Positions 1-9,738 are shown, counted from the stretch's first letter. The stretch: 64,000 nucleotides of DNA from Planctomycetota bacterium (GCA_026692865.1 JAPLNI010000051.1:186001-250000), one strand, 5' to 3'. Numbers and translations are program-made. Notes: generated from the letters alone by a model not told the origin.

Positions 1-3000
1 ATCGTTTCTCAATGAAGGAGATTCAGGAAGAATCAAAATGTGACCTCCAGTTCGTTCCAGCGTGATCGAGCGCATCGGGAACTTGTTCGGGACAGGATAG
101 CTGGACTCTTTCCCCGATTTTAGATTCCAAAATAGAAGCGGTTGATTCGCTTGCCAGGCTACCATGCAGGCAGGGTTGGTTCCGGAAGCAGCGATTACTT
201 CTGCGCGTATCTCGTTGTCTTTAGGGAACGACTTTTCTAAAACAACGTTTCCCGAAATGCCGTCGATCAGTTTGAAACGAATTGTACTGCTGGAAGCCTT
301 TCCGTCTCTAACGCTTACTTTTTCTTCGCTTGCGGTAAGTAAGTTCTTACCAGCCGAAGTCCAAACTTCCCATTTCTCAGTCAAAGGGTGTCTCGATATC
401 AGCTTTCCATCACGTGCGTCGATAAGCAGCCGTTCGGACTTTGTCGTATCCAGGACAATTAATGTGTGATCGTCTTGGCCAATAGTCAATTGCGAACCGA
501 ATCCAGAGCGAACCCAACGACGTGTCCCAGTTCTCGGGTCTAGCGAAATGACGCTCCCGCTTTGCGAAACAATTACACCGTAATGATTTGCCGGCCCAAT
601 CGCAAACCCTCTGCGGTTCTTAATTCGGTCTGAACCCCAAGGCATTCGTTCAGTAACAAGTTTTGAACCACCAAATCGATTGGGTTCTTCTGTTAGCTGA
701 CTGGAAAAGCTTTCACGCCACAGAATGTAATCACCGTTCGAGCTAGCAACCTCATTGTTATTCATGGCTGCGCGAAGCGTGTCGATCGCGATGATTTCGG
801 TCGGCAGTTCCAAGAGCAAGATGCTATCGATGATGTGAGCAATCGTTCCCGTGGGCCCAATTCCTCGCGGGATAATCTCGGCCTGAATTGTCAGTCGCTG
901 CGATCCGGTCGGGCCAACCAGTTCAATAGCACCCTGTTGAAGATATACCATCCAACCCGCTAGCGCCGTTCCTGTTGCTTGCTTAACGGGACAAGTCGTA
1001 CTGCCAAGGATTGGTTGCAATGGTCTATCAGCGATTCGCGAATCGACCGTCACTTTACCATTTGGCCAGGCTGCTAATCCACCCGACAAACGTTTGAAAT
1101 CTGCGACCGTGGTTTCGCTTGGTGTTTCTTTTGCACGCCGATTAAGCATCAACGGATTCGGATTTGCTGCCTTGAATGGTTCAGTGCGAATCGAATCGAG
1201 CGATTCACCGAGACTACTTGAGATCGGAACGCTTGTAGTCCACCTTCCAACGGTGTTGTAGATAGCGAGTCGAAGTTTGTCCATTTTGCTTTGAAGAAGC
1301 TTTTGTTCCTCGGTCGATTCGCTCGAGTTTGCCGAGGAATCACGTTGCAATGACGCGGAAGCAACTTGAGCAGCCTCTCCCAGTAACTGCTCCGCGAGCA
1401 GTAGGTCACCGCCATCGAATACCTTTTTAGCAATCTCCAAACGAAGTGACGATGCAGCAGGCAGCCAACGAAACATATCACTTCGCGTTTCGGTATCGGC
1501 TGCGGCAATCGACTTGGATAACTGCTGGATTCGATCCGCAACGATTGAGATCATGCCTGCACGCGCATTGGTGTTGCTGGCTTCGTATAGCTGAGCCAGT
1601 TTAGCTGCGGTCCAAATATCGTTTTGAAGTGTCAGGTTGTTTTCCGGATCAATCGTGTCACTGAGAGAAGGCCCGGCAAAACGTTGTTGATACATGTCGT
1701 TTTGCAATTCAAGCAGTTTTCGAGTCACCTCAACCGATTCTCCGCGTTTGACAAGACCATCAATCACCGAAATCAGGTACAACGTTCGCTCGGGTCCAGC
1801 GTTGATAAGATCTTCGTATTCGAGCACACGCGACGAATGCTTATCGAAGTCTTCTTGAAGAGCACGCATCGCAATGTAGCGGAGCAGATGTTGAACTTCG
1901 GGGTCTTTACGATCCATGCGATAGGCTTTCTCCGCCGTATCGATTGCCGAGTCGATGTCGCCTTCCGCGAGATAAATTTTGCTTTTGCGTTGAAGGCCTG
2001 GCGAAGTCACATTTCCAGTGGCAAATTCAAGATCCACTTCATCGCGGACTCGATCGCGAATCGAATAAGCAGTCAACTCAACCGGACTCAGCGAAATCAC
2101 TTGATCGGCGGTCGCTACGAGATTACCGAGTGGTTGAGCAACTCGCATTCGATCAACAATTTTGCCTTGGCGAAGATCGATATCCAAGATCTCTTGGCTA
2201 CTCATCGGGACGTAGTAGTGATCGCCATTGCGACAACCACGACCAACGACTCGACCGATCGCGTTCAGCGCAATCGGATTCTCCCAAGCATTTGCACCAT
2301 CGGCCGCCTCGACGCAATAAAGCAATTGATCACCGACAAGCAGTATTCGATCATCCAACCCCGCAGCCACGTAAAGAATAGAATTCTTCGATAGCTCCCA
2401 TCGTTGTTTACCATCCAAAAGTCCTGCTGCGTAAACCGTATCGCCATCGCTTGGGGCATGGATTACACAATCGCCGACAATCAAGACGCCAGAGTCTGAT
2501 GAACGAAGCTCCATCGCATTGATGTCGCCACCAGTTGGGTTTCCAAACACATTGATTCGATTAGACGCAAAGCTGGAGTTCTGAGAATACGGTAGCGACC
2601 AAGCGAGCGAACGCGTATTCAAATTCACGCCTACTAACTGACCACTCAGGGTTGGGCAAACACATATTCCTCCTGCGATCGACGGAACACAGCTTTGGTT
2701 TCGTCGTCGGGGGTCCGATGCGAGAGGGCTGGCGGGATTCGCAACAAGTTGCTGCCGCCAATTCATGCGACCATCACTGGGGTTAACCGAGAACAAATAA
2801 ACTTCGCCGTTTAACTCGCCCATAGTGAGCAATTCGCCATTAGCGGCGATAGGAGCACCGAGGAACAAGACGCCAGCAAGAGCCGGTTCTGCGAGCCCCG
2901 TTTCGCCGCCAACTTCCCAGATGAGTTTGCCCTGATCGGCAATAGATAAAGCTTGTAAGCAATTGAAGTTTCTCCTTGCGATAGGTCGAGAAACGTTGGC

Positions 3001-4419
3001 GTGAATACCTAGTGTCAGTGACTCTGCCGCATCGACCGAAGCAAGTTCAGCCAGGCAATAAAGGTTTGATCCATCCGAGGTGAGCTGTCCAATTCCAGAT
3101 TCACCCCAAATACGCCGAAGTAAATAATCTTGAGCAACAATTCCTGCTGTCGGGCCTTCGCGGAACACGAATCGATCCATGCTGAGATCATAAGGAATGT
3201 TGTTGAAACTATTTCCCCAGACCATCTTGCCTGTCTTGAGATGAATAGCGTTCACGCGTTGACCATAACTCATCACGATCACCCATGGATAGGCAACAAT
3301 AGGTACACGCGATGGAACAAGAATGGTGTTGCGATCTGTTAGTTTTTGCTTGACTGTTTTGTAGGCACTTTCCTCGTGTTGAATGGATTCATGCATCCAA
3401 TACTTCCAATTAGTCAACGGAACCGGCAATCCCATGGATGTATCAGCGTTACGTTGTTGATCTCCACCAACCCAGCCCGGCTCATTGGTTTTAAAAGATG
3501 TCCTCGTGATTGATTTCGAAGCGACTTGCTCTGACAAAATTGTGTTGGTCTCAGTGTTGAGGTCGATGGTTGTTCCATTCCATTGAACCTTTGAGTTTGG
3601 AAATTCAGCTTTAGCCGAATTGATTGCTGCAACCGCGAGTTCCTGCTTATCAGCCGCTAGCCAACAAGTAGCGAGAAAGAGCATCCCTGGAGCTCCAAAA
3701 TGCGAGCGAGCTCTACTTTGTTTCAAAAGATTTTCAAGCAACACGGCAGCGTCCATCGGAAGGCCTCGACCAAGTCGTTCTTCCACAATCAACCAAGCTG
3801 CATCGCGACCCGCTTTGGTGAAGCAATATTTCCGCGAGACCTCGGAGATCATGCTCCAATCACGGTTGGTGATTGCAGAATCCAACTCTTGCTGAGCGCG
3901 TAGGCCGTAACGAAGTTCAATCACTGCTTGACCGGCTTCGGGCATCGAATCCAAGACGGCGATCGCTTCTTGCCGGATCGATTGGCGTCCAACATTGGCT
4001 CTCACATCCAAGAAGTAATCTTGCCCAGACCAATCTGACTCCAGGTCGGCTTCCTCCAGTCCGAGCAGAATTCCAGCCGCCAGTGTCGCCTCGCTCCAGA
4101 CCTTTTGCTGAACCTGCTCACGAGCTTCCTCAAGCAATCGAACCATTTCGCGGGGAGGCTCGATCAACTGTGGCTCAATAAAGGCTGGGCCATTGTTGTT
4201 AAAAAAGCCTTGTGCAAAAAGATATTTCGTTTGCGCGAAACCCGTCAGCACACAGAAAACGAAAAAGGCGGCTCGTGAAATCGAAAATCCGGTAAGGTCT
4301 ACGCTGCTAAAGCGATCCTTAAGCTCCGATTCGGGATTACTCGCCGGGTTTAAATCTCCGAGTAGAGTTAGTCTCACTTCTCGCCGCACTTCTTGTTTGA
4401 CTCGATGAATACTGATCAT
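1..4419 (-). CDS. Very large PQQ-like beta-propeller membrane protein, C-terminus outside window
   Basis: The minus-strand frame starting with ATG at 4419 stays open for 1473 codons to the window edge, so the C-terminus is missing. A GGGGTGGG stretch about 7 bases upstream of the ATG could be the ribosome binding site. After about 47 polar residues there is one hydrophobic segment (roughly residues 48-67, AAFFVFCVLTGFAQ), probably an uncleaved anchor or late signal. The next ~300 residues look helical. The rest has repeated propeller-like blades such as GKMVWGNSF, GKLIWEVGG, RMNWRQQ and TGTRRWVRS, typical of PQQ-like/BamB-type quinoprotein repeats. Family knowledge: planctomycetes carry many such proteins, usually of unknown function and likely outside the cytoplasm. 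No quinone-binding or catalytic residues could be assigned. It is divergent from the HPt gene. The frame assignment is firm; the function is not. Confidence 0.8.
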   Translation of the reverse strand, partial: MISIHRVKQEVRREVRLTLLGDLNPASNPESELKDRFSSVDLTGFSISRAAFFVFCVLTGFAQTKYLFAQGFFNNNGPAFIEPQLIEPPREMVRLLEEAREQVQQKVWSEATLAAGILLGLEEADLESDWSGQDYFLDVRANVGRQSIRQEAIAVLDSMPEAGQAVIELRYGLRAQQELDSAITNRDWSMISEVSRKYCFTKAGRDAAWLIVEERLGRGLPMDAAVLLENLLKQSRARSHFGAPGMLFLATCWLAADKQELAVAAINSAKAEFPNSKVQWNGTTIDLNTETNTILSEQVASKSITRTSFKTNEPGWVGGDQQRNADTSMGLPVPLTNWKYWMHESIQHEESAYKTVKQKLTDRNTILVPSRVPIVAYPWVIVMSYGQRVNAIHLKTGKMVWGNSFNNIPYDLSMDRFVFREGPTAGIVAQDYLLRRIWGESGIGQLTSDGSNLYCLAELASVDAAESLTLGIHANVSRPIARRNFNCLQALSIADQGKLIWEVGGETGLAEPALAGVLFLGAPIAANGELLTMGELNGEVYLFSVNPSDGRMNWRQQLVANPASPLASDPRRRNQSCVPSIAGGICVCPTLSGQLVGVNLNTRSLAWSLPYSQNSSFASNRINVFGNPTGGDINAMELRSSDSGVLIVGDCVIHAPSDGDTVYAAGLLDGKQRWELSKNSILYVAAGLDDRILLVGDQLLYCVEAADGANAWENPIALNAIGRVVGRGCRNGDHYYVPMSSQEILDIDLRQGKIVDRMRVAQPLGNLVATADQVISLSPVELTAYSIRDRVRDEVDLEFATGNVTSPGLQRKSKIYLAEGDIDSAIDTAEKAYRMDRKDPEVQHLLRYIAMRALQEDFDKHSSRVLEYEDLINAGPERTLYLISVIDGLVKRGESVEVTRKLLELQNDMYQQRFAGPSLSDTIDPENNLTLQNDIWTAAKLAQLYEASNTNARAGMISIVADRIQQLSKSIAAADTETRSDMFRWLPAASSLRLEIAKKVFDGGDLLLAEQLLGEAAQVASASLQRDSSANSSESTEEQKLLQSKMDKLRLAIYNTVGRWTTSVPISSSLGESLDSIRTEPFKAANPNPLMLNRRAKETPSETTVADFKRLSGGLAAWPNGKVTVDSRIADRPLQPILGSTTCPVKQATGTALAGWMVYLQQGAIELVGPTGSQRLTIQAEIIPRGIGPTGTIAHIIDSILLLELPTEIIAIDTLRAAMNNNEVASSNGDYILWRESFSSQLTEEPNRFGGSKLVTERMPWGSDRIKNRRGFAIGPANHYGVIVSQSGSVISLDPRTGTRRWVRSGFGSQLTIGQDDHTLIVLDTTKSERLLIDARDGKLISRHPLTEKWEVWTSAGKNLLTASEEKVSVRDGKASSSTIRFKLIDGISGNVVLEKSFPKDNEIRAEVIAASGTNPACMVAWQANQPLLFWNLKSGKESSYPVPNKFPMRSITLERTGGHILILPESPSLRND

Positions 4420-4829
4420 TATTTGTCCCACCCCTAAATAGTGGCTCGATTGATTCCATCCGCAAAGAAATGATAAACCCCCGTAAAGGATCTACCCGAT
4501 CTACGTACTATGCCAAGATTGTACCGAAGGTTCGGTCCGGTGTTGGCTATTCCCTGCTTTCGAACAAGATAATCCTATCCTTTCGCAAAATCAGAACAAT
4601 CAGACCGGATTGGATTCAGCAAGCAATGCAAAAGCCAATGCAGCCGCTCGAAAAGTCTATGAACTTATTGCCCATGCTTTTTGGGAAGGTTCGTCGAAAA
4701 AATTTTGCTTGTTCGAATAGACGACTTAGGCTTTCCTACGAGATCCTTTTACTTGCTAGGCAGCGAGTTGGTCTCGGCACGATCGTGATCAATGCGGTAA
4801 GCCTTCAGAAAACGAAGAAGTTGAAGTCG
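4420..4829. other. Divergent intergenic region, about 410 bases
   Basis: This stretch separates the minus-strand PQQ gene from the plus-strand HPt gene and should hold promoters for both. A frame is open from 4470 into the HPt gene, but its translation (rich in Arg, Lys, Ile, Ser with no domain-like pattern) does not look like protein. I see no clear -35/-10 pair, repeat or RNA structure. Confidence 0.4.
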
Positions 4830-5219
4830 ATGGAATCGTTGAAGAAGTCTCAACTAGACACAAAAGCCCTGCACGATCGGTGCATGGGAAACATTTATTT
4901 TGCGGAAGAACTCTTGAAAGCCTATTTCGAAACCGTTCAATCAGATCTCGTTGCGTTCGACAAAGCGCTCGCGCGGGGCGACCTGTTGCGAATCGCGTCG
5001 ATGGCGCATCGCATCAAACGCTGCTCGAACAAGGTCGGTGCCACAGCCGACGGCATGGCAGCAGAGAAGATCGAAATTTGTTGCCGAAGTGGTCACTTAG
5101 AACAGCTACCGCTCGAAATTGATGCATTCCGCCAAGTCCATCTGCAAACCAACTCCCAATGGATCAAAGGAAACGACAATCAATGCTCGTTCCCCGTTGA
5201 TAATTTCGCTGCGACATGA
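4830..5219 (+). CDS. HPt (histidine phosphotransfer) domain protein
   Basis: A 129-residue single-domain protein. HPt domains relay phosphate between histidine kinases and response regulators. The central motif MAHRIKRCSNKVGA matches the HPt signature, with His60 as the likely phospho-acceptor, followed by the Gly-Ala turn and an amphipathic helix (DGMAAEKIE). I chose ATG 4830 because the in-frame sequence back to 4470 is not protein-like; GAAGAAGTTGAAG just upstream could be a weak ribosome binding site. The next gene is a decayed response regulator with an HD-GYP output (5282-6326). The pair probably once formed one signalling unit, and this protein may now be an orphan. The Gly usually found three residues after the His-Lys is replaced by Arg, so activity is not certain. 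Confidence 0.65.
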   Translation: MESLKKSQLDTKALHDRCMGNIYFAEELLKAYFETVQSDLVAFDKALARGDLLRIASMAHRIKRCSNKVGATADGMAAEKIEICCRSGHLEQLPLEIDAFRQVHLQTNSQWIKGNDNQCSFPVDNFAAT

Positions 5220-5281
5220 GTCTAAAGCAATTTTATTTCACTTATTAGTAACCCTAGTTTGAAGACATCTCCGGAAATTCA

Positions 5282-6326
5282 ATGACCAAGGTCCTTATAG
5301 TTGAGGACAATGTTTCCTCGCTTAATCGGCTCACGGCGTTAGTTTCTTCGTTTGGTTACGAACCGATCACCGCAACGAATGAAGTCGATGCATTTGCGCA
5401 ATGTGGAACATCAAATGTACGAACTGTTATTGCCAAGGCCTTGATAAATGGGACCGGTGGCTTAGATCTTTGTCGGAAAATTCGAAGCGATTCCTACAAC
5501 GGCTATGTCTCTGTGATGCTGATAACTGACTACAACGATCACTAGAGTGTGGGCGATTGCTTGGACGCCGGCGCCGATAGCTACGTTCTTCAGCCTATCA
5601 ATCACCAGGAGTTGCGACTGCAACTCCTGGCCGGTTAGAGGCTTGTCGCACTGGAAAGTCGGGATCTAATCATCTTCTTGATGGCAAAACTCGCGGAAAG
5701 CCGTGACACAGATACCGGAAAGCACTTGGAACGAATTCAAGAGTATTGTCGCGACTTGGCAATCGAGCTTTCCAAGGACGAAGCCTTCGAAGCCTGTCTG
5801 GACTCCCAATACATCCAACTCCTTCAAATGACTAGCTCGTTGCATCACATTGGAAAGATTGGTATTCCCGATCGAGTGCTTCTAAAGCCTGGCAAGCTGA
5901 ACTAAGAAGAGTTCGAAATCATGAAGAAGCACGCCGAACTAGGCGGGTTAACTCTCCAAGCAGCAGCCGATGCATACCCCGAGGCAAATTCCTCAAGATG
6001 GCAGTAGAGGTAGCTGTCACGCATCATGAAAAATGGAATGGAACAGGGTATCCGAAAGGGCTCCGCGGTAAAGAGATTCCTGTGTCGGGGCGCGTTGTGG
6101 CAGTCGCAGATGTGTACGATGCACTTCGAGCCAAAAGAGTTTACAAACTAGCCTTCGCACACAATGAAGCTTGTCGCCTCATTCGCGAAAGCAGCGAATC
6201 GCACTTTGATCGTCGCATCGAAGAGGCTTTCATACGCATCGAAAAAAATTCGATCTCATCAGCCAACAATTGGCCGAATGCATCGAACCAATATTTACAG
6301 AGCAAATGGGAGTTGAATCCGTCTGA
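5282..6326 (+). pseudogene. Decayed RpfG-like response regulator with HD-GYP domain
   Basis: The translation starts as a receiver domain (MTKVLIVEDNVSSLNRL) and continues as an HD-GYP phosphodiesterase, but is broken several times. In-frame stops lie at 5543 (TAG), 5636 (TAG) and 5903 (TAA). A frameshift near 5985-5998 is needed to reach FLKMAVEVAVTHHEKWNG. A second near the A-run at about 6242 restores the C-terminal frame, which ends at TGA 6324-6326. Functional residues are also lost: the receiver phospho-acceptor region reads VIAKALINGTGG, where VISDxxMPGxDG is expected, so the Asp is Lys. The metal-binding HD reads LHHIGKIGIPD, with Asp replaced by His. The later motif HHEKWNGTGYP is intact. 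A functional copy would cleave cyclic di-GMP. Several independent lesions make sequencing error unlikely. Confidence 0.85.
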
Positions 6327-6380
6327 TCTAATAAGACCAGAAAAGTGGACCGTAGTAGGTATCAATACGGACGTCCGGCG

Positions 6381-7241
6381 TTAGATCGTAGTCGAAGAAA
6401 ACCCGCCGTCGATAACGATGTTCTGGCCGGTGACAAACGAAGAAGCCTTTGCAGAAGCCAGGAATACGGTAGCTCCTGCAAGCTCTTCTGGACGGCCAAA
6501 GCGACTCATTGGCGTATGCCCAATGATCTGCCCACCGCGAGCTGACAATGAGCCATCTGCGTTATACAAAAGCCCACGGTTTTGCTCAGCTGGAAAAAAT
6601 CCAGGGCTTATCGCGTTCACGCGAACCCCTCGAGTCGCCCACTCGCGCGACAGGAATTGCGTGAGATTCAATACTGCCGCTTTCGCTGCCGAGTAGGCTA
6701 CCACGCGCGACAAAGGAATCATTCCCGACATCGACGCGATGTTGATGATGCTGCAACTTTCTGCTTGTTCGGGCGAAGAAGCCTTCGCCACTAGTTCGAG
6801 CATCTTCTTACCAAAGACTTGGCAAGGCAGAAGAACTCCGCCTACCAAGTTCAAATCAAAAACGTCTCGCCATGCTTCCAGTCCGAGAGCACAGAAATCA
6901 GCGCCCGGTGGCAGTGTTGCATCTGGGCGATTTCCACCAGCCGCATTCACAAGCACACGCACAGAGCCCAACTCGGAATGAATTCGCTCACAGGCTGATT
7001 CAAGCGATGCTTTGTCGATCGCATCGGCTGCATAGAAGCCGACTGTCTCGCCAGTACGTCCGCCAACTTGCTTCGCGATGCGCTCCACTGCAGCAGCACC
7101 ACGCTCAGCATTTCGGCCAACGACAGCTACCTTCGCTCCCGAGGCGGCCAACGCATCCGCCATGGCTCCGCCGAGTCCACCCGTCCCGCCGATAACAACA
7201 GCGACTTGACCTTCAAGATTAAACAGACTCGACATATTCAT
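6381..7241 (-). CDS. SDR-family NAD(P)-dependent oxidoreductase
   Basis: 286 residues with a complete classical short-chain dehydrogenase pattern: the nucleotide-binding glycine motif GGTGGLGG (residues 18-25), NAAG (99-102), Asn131, Ser170 in INIASMSG, and the catalytic YSAAK with Tyr183 and Lys187. The C-terminal FVTGQNIVIDGGFSS is typical of sugar-acid or polyol SDRs. The overall pattern, including an insertion after NAAGG, resembles D-mannonate/fructuronate or gluconate-type SDR reductases, but the substrate cannot be fixed from sequence. It begins about 26 bases after the stop of frr on the same strand and may be read through from that cluster, though a functional link is not evident. 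An alternative start is ATG 7235. Confidence 0.85.
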   Translation of the reverse strand: MNMSSLFNLEGQVAVVIGGTGGLGGAMADALAASGAKVAVVGRNAERGAAAVERIAKQVGGRTGETVGFYAADAIDKASLESACERIHSELGSVRVLVNAAGGNRPDATLPPGADFCALGLEAWRDVFDLNLVGGVLLPCQVFGKKMLELVAKASSPEQAESCSIINIASMSGMIPLSRVVAYSAAKAAVLNLTQFLSREWATRGVRVNAISPGFFPAEQNRGLLYNADGSLSARGGQIIGHTPMSRFGRPEELAGATVFLASAKASSFVTGQNIVIDGGFSSTTI

Positions 7242-7267
7242 CCCAATAGATTCGTGAACGACGGAAT

Positions 7268-7828
7268 TTAGCCTTCCATAACATCTGCTTCGCGCGACTT
7301 GGCGAGTTCACCAACGGCGGCTTCATACTTCTTAGTCAGCTCTTGAACTTCTTCTTTCGCGGACTCGCAATCATCTTCGCTGATCTCCTTCTCTTTTTCG
7401 GAGGTCTCGATTGCCTTATTCGCATCGCGACGAATACTTCGAATCGCGATCCTGGCTTCCTCCGCTAACTCTTTGATTCGTGTGACAAGCTTCTTGCGAA
7501 CATCGGTCGACAACGCCGGAATGTTGATTCGAATAATTCGACCATCATTCTGAGGGTTCAGACCAAGCTCACTAGCGACAATCGCTTTCTCAATGTCCTT
7601 GATCGTGCTCGGATCAAATGGGCGAATGACTAACTGGTTTGGCTCGGGTGCGCCTACGGAAGCGAGTTGCTTGAGCGGGGTCTGCGAACCGTAAACAGTG
7701 ACTCTGACGGAATCAACTAGCCCCGGCGTCGCGCGCCCAGTACGGATTCCAGCCAAGTTGTTCTTCAAAACACTGAGCGCTTTTTCCATTCGCTCTTCAG
7801 CATCTAAGGTGACTTCTTCAATTGTCAT
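7268..7828 (-). CDS. frr: Ribosome recycling factor
   Basis: 186 residues, the usual length for RRF. The family landmarks are present: the N-terminal helix with MEKALSVLKNNLAGIRTGRA, the strand segment SVRVTVYGSQTPLKQLASV, IRPFDPSTIKDIEKAI, and the C-terminal helical RxEAR-type region (ELAEEARIAIRSIRRDANK). RRF works with EF-G to split the post-termination ribosome in the cytoplasm. It lies directly after pyrH on the same strand, the common bacterial order rpsB-tsf-pyrH-frr. An acidic stretch (EKEKEISEDDCESAKEEVQ) sits in the C-terminal helix, as is normal for the family. Nothing odd. Confidence 0.97.
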   Translation of the reverse strand: MTIEEVTLDAEERMEKALSVLKNNLAGIRTGRATPGLVDSVRVTVYGSQTPLKQLASVGAPEPNQLVIRPFDPSTIKDIEKAIVASELGLNPQNDGRIIRINIPALSTDVRKKLVTRIKELAEEARIAIRSIRRDANKAIETSEKEKEISEDDCESAKEEVQELTKKYEAAVGELAKSREADVMEG

Positions 7829-7884
7829 TTCAATTGTCTTTCTATACGAGAACGTAGGAGAGATTTAACAAATTTGCGAGAGTC

Positions 7885-8670
7885 TCAAGTAGCTCGAATC
7901 AATACCTGCTGGCCATTTGCCGCACGCGGGCTGATTCGAGTCCCGACCTTATGTCCGCTTACAGCTTTCACGATGTTTCCGTCTTTCTTAAAATTGAAGA
8001 CGAGTATCGGTAAACCGTGTGTCCGACACTGTGCAATCGCGGTCGAGTCCATGACCTTTAAATCTTTCTCAATAACCGTATCGTAGTCCAGTTCGCGATA
8101 CAAAACAGCATGAGGATTCTTTTCCGGATCGTCGCTGTATACGCCATCGACGCGAGTGGCTTTGAGAACGATATCTGCATCAAGCTCAAGGCCTCGTTGA
8201 GCTGCCGCGGTATCTGTCGTTACGAAAGGTGCACCAGTTCCAGCAGCCAAGATAACAATTCGACCCTTCTCTAGATGACGAATGGCGCGGCGACGAATAA
8301 ACGGTTCCGACACTCCATCCATTTTGATCGCGGACATGACTCGTGTCGCACAACCGATGGCTTCTAGAGCGTCTTGCATAGCTAAAGCGTTAATCACAGT
8401 TGCAAGCATACCCATGTAATGAGCAGTTGCTTCTTGAATCATCTCTCCGCTGGTACCTTTAAATTGAGCACCGCGAAGAATATTGCCTCCGCCAACAACC
8501 ACGGCGATCTGACACCCAAGTTCAAAGGCGTTTTTAATTTGACGGGCGATCGCAGCAACCTCATCCATACTGATGCCGCGTTCACCAGAGTGAGCGAGAC
8601 TTTCGCCTGATAACTTCAGGATAACCCTTTGATAGACTGGACGAGACTTTTCCGAACTAGAGTCAGGCAT
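7885..8670 (-). CDS. pyrH: UMP kinase (uridylate kinase)
   Basis: 261 residues of the amino-acid-kinase fold. UMP kinase converts UMP and ATP to UDP and ADP in pyrimidine nucleotide synthesis. Motifs in order: [12 protein letters not shown] (phosphate-binding N-terminus), [30 protein letters not shown] (nucleotide site), [19 protein letters not shown] (hallmark of bacterial PyrH) and [10 protein letters not shown]. About 12 residues precede the core and are probably disordered. A strong intrinsic terminator lies between tsf and this gene (8699-8726), so pyrH-frr may have its own promoter in the 112-base gap. Frr follows 56 bases downstream. Confidence 0.97.
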   Translation of the reverse strand: MPDSSSEKSRPVYQRVILKLSGESLAHSGERGISMDEVAAIARQIKNAFELGCQIAVVVGGGNILRGAQFKGTSGEMIQEATAHYMGMLATVINALAMQDALEAIGCATRVMSAIKMDGVSEPFIRRRAIRHLEKGRIVILAAGTGAPFVTTDTAAAQRGLELDADIVLKATRVDGVYSDDPEKNPHAVLYRELDYDTVIEKDLKVMDSTAIAQCRTHGLPILVFNFKKDGNIVKAVSGHKVGTRISPRAANGQQVLIRAT

Positions 8671-8698
8671 GTTGAAGCGTGTTTCTTAAAGACTGCAC

Positions 8699-8726
8699 AA
8701 AAAAAGAGGCATGCGATCATGCCTCT
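8699..8726 (-). terminator. Intrinsic terminator between tsf and pyrH
   Basis: Read on the minus strand this is a perfect 9-bp stem AGAGGCATG / CATGCCTCT closed by a 4-base loop and followed by a run of seven T. It lies 56 bases downstream of the tsf stop. It should end or attenuate transcripts coming from rpsB-tsf before pyrH. Confidence 0.88.
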
Positions 8727-8782
8727 CCTAGTTTAGCACCAGATTCCACTCGCAACAGCAAGGGGAATGCGTAAACAGTCAA

Positions 8783-9619
8783 CTACGCAGAGGTTTCACC
8801 CAAAACATAGTGAACGAATTTGGTCACTTGAAGGCCGTTGCTCTTCGCGTAATCACCAACGCTTTGCTTGTCGTCTTTTACGAAAGGCTGCTCCAACAGG
8901 ACGCGTTCCGCGTAGAACTGTTTCAAACGACCTTCGACCATCTTGTCAACGATCGCCGCTGGCTTGCCTTCTTTGAGGGCCTGTTCGCGGAGTATTTCTC
9001 GTTCGCGATCCACCAAGGTTGGATCAAGCTCTGCAGTCGATAGAGCGGCTGGACGCATCGCAGCAACGTGCATCGCGACGTCCTTTGCGACGTCATCAGT
9101 TCCACCTGCAATTTGTAGCAAGACTCCGGCTACGGTACCGCTGTTGTGGCTGTAACCACCGCAGGTACCATCGAAACGCGAGAATCGGCCAACTTCAAAT
9201 TTTTCGCGAATACGGTTGAAGAGATCATCGCGTTGTTCTCCAACGGTTTGTCCCTTCTTGCTCGGCGATGGCTGGTTCAGCAACTCTTCAGCGGACGCGA
9301 CGTTGCTCGTTGCAAGAGCTTCAGCAAGATCGTTTGCAAGCTGAATGAATTCTTCGTTTTGAGTTACAGGAGCACTTTCGCACTTGAGTTCGACAATCGC
9401 TCCGGATGACTTGCTTGTACCAGCATAGATTCCGAATCGTCCGAACGCAGTCTCGCGATCAGAACGAGTCGCACCCAACTTCGCACCCTTCTTCCGGAGC
9501 AAGTCCATCGCAAGGGCTTCATCGCCGCCCGCTTCGGAAAGAGCTTGCTTGCAATCCATCATCGGAAGACCAGTTTTTTCGCGGAACGCTTTGACTAAAG
9601 CAGCTGTGATTTCGGCCAT
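8783..9619 (-). CDS. tsf: Translation elongation factor Ts
   Basis: 278 residues, normal for EF-Ts, the nucleotide exchange factor of EF-Tu. The N-terminal UBA-like domain is clear (ITAALVKAFREKTGLPMMDC, then KQALSEAGGDEALAMDLLRKKG). The core domains carry AVSL-like segments such as DDVAKDVAMHVAAMRPAAL and the C-terminal VEGRLKQFYAERVLLEQPFV with VGDYAK. The dimerisation/core region has SGTVAGVLLQIAGG in place of the more usual histidine-rich loop. It sits between rpsB and pyrH with a terminator-like hairpin on each side, so its level may be set separately from its neighbours. Confidence 0.96.
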   Translation of the reverse strand: MAEITAALVKAFREKTGLPMMDCKQALSEAGGDEALAMDLLRKKGAKLGATRSDRETAFGRFGIYAGTSKSSGAIVELKCESAPVTQNEEFIQLANDLAEALATSNVASAEELLNQPSPSKKGQTVGEQRDDLFNRIREKFEVGRFSRFDGTCGGYSHNSGTVAGVLLQIAGGTDDVAKDVAMHVAAMRPAALSTAELDPTLVDREREILREQALKEGKPAAIVDKMVEGRLKQFYAERVLLEQPFVKDDKQSVGDYAKSNGLQVTKFVHYVLGETSA

Positions 9620-9681
9620 AATGGCGACAACTCCAGACAGTGTTAAGAGGTTTTTTGTGGACTTAGGTTAGGGACGGAATG

Positions 9682-9705
9682 TACTGTAGACAAAACTGTA
9701 CAGTA
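9682..9705. repeat. Inverted repeat upstream of tsf
   Basis: TACTGTA at 9682-9688 is mirrored by TACAGTA at 9699-9705, and the second arm overlaps a perfect 10-base palindrome ACTGTACAGT (9695-9704). It lies 63-87 bases upstream of the tsf start, just beyond the terminator hairpin that follows rpsB. It could be an operator or an RNA hairpin in the tsf leader; the sequence alone does not decide. Confidence 0.45.
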
Positions 9706-9708
9706 ACG

Positions 9709-9738
9709 AAAAAGTGCGGTTCGAAGTCGATACCGCAC
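9709..9738 (-). terminator. Intrinsic terminator/attenuator between rpsB and tsf
   Basis: On the minus strand GTGCGGT, an 11-base loop, ACCGCAC and then TTTTT follow the rpsB stop by 27 bases. The 7-bp stem and five-T tail fit a moderate Rho-independent terminator. It would give partial termination between S2 and EF-Ts, a known control point in other bacteria. Confidence 0.7.

Noticed and set aside
1624-2394. 256-codon plus-strand frame (and overlapping plus frames to about 4400)
   Set aside because: They are antisense to the continuous minus-strand PQQ frame; translations are rich in His, Arg, Ser and Asn with no domain pattern.
4470-4829. 120-codon N-terminal extension of the HPt gene
   Set aside because: Composition is not protein-like and the HPt domain begins after ATG 4830.
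5606-5631. Perfect 11-bp palindrome with 4-base loop (CCAGGAGTTGC / GCAACTCCTGG)
   Set aside because: It lies within former coding sequence and has no T-run, so it was not called a terminator; probably chance or local mutation.
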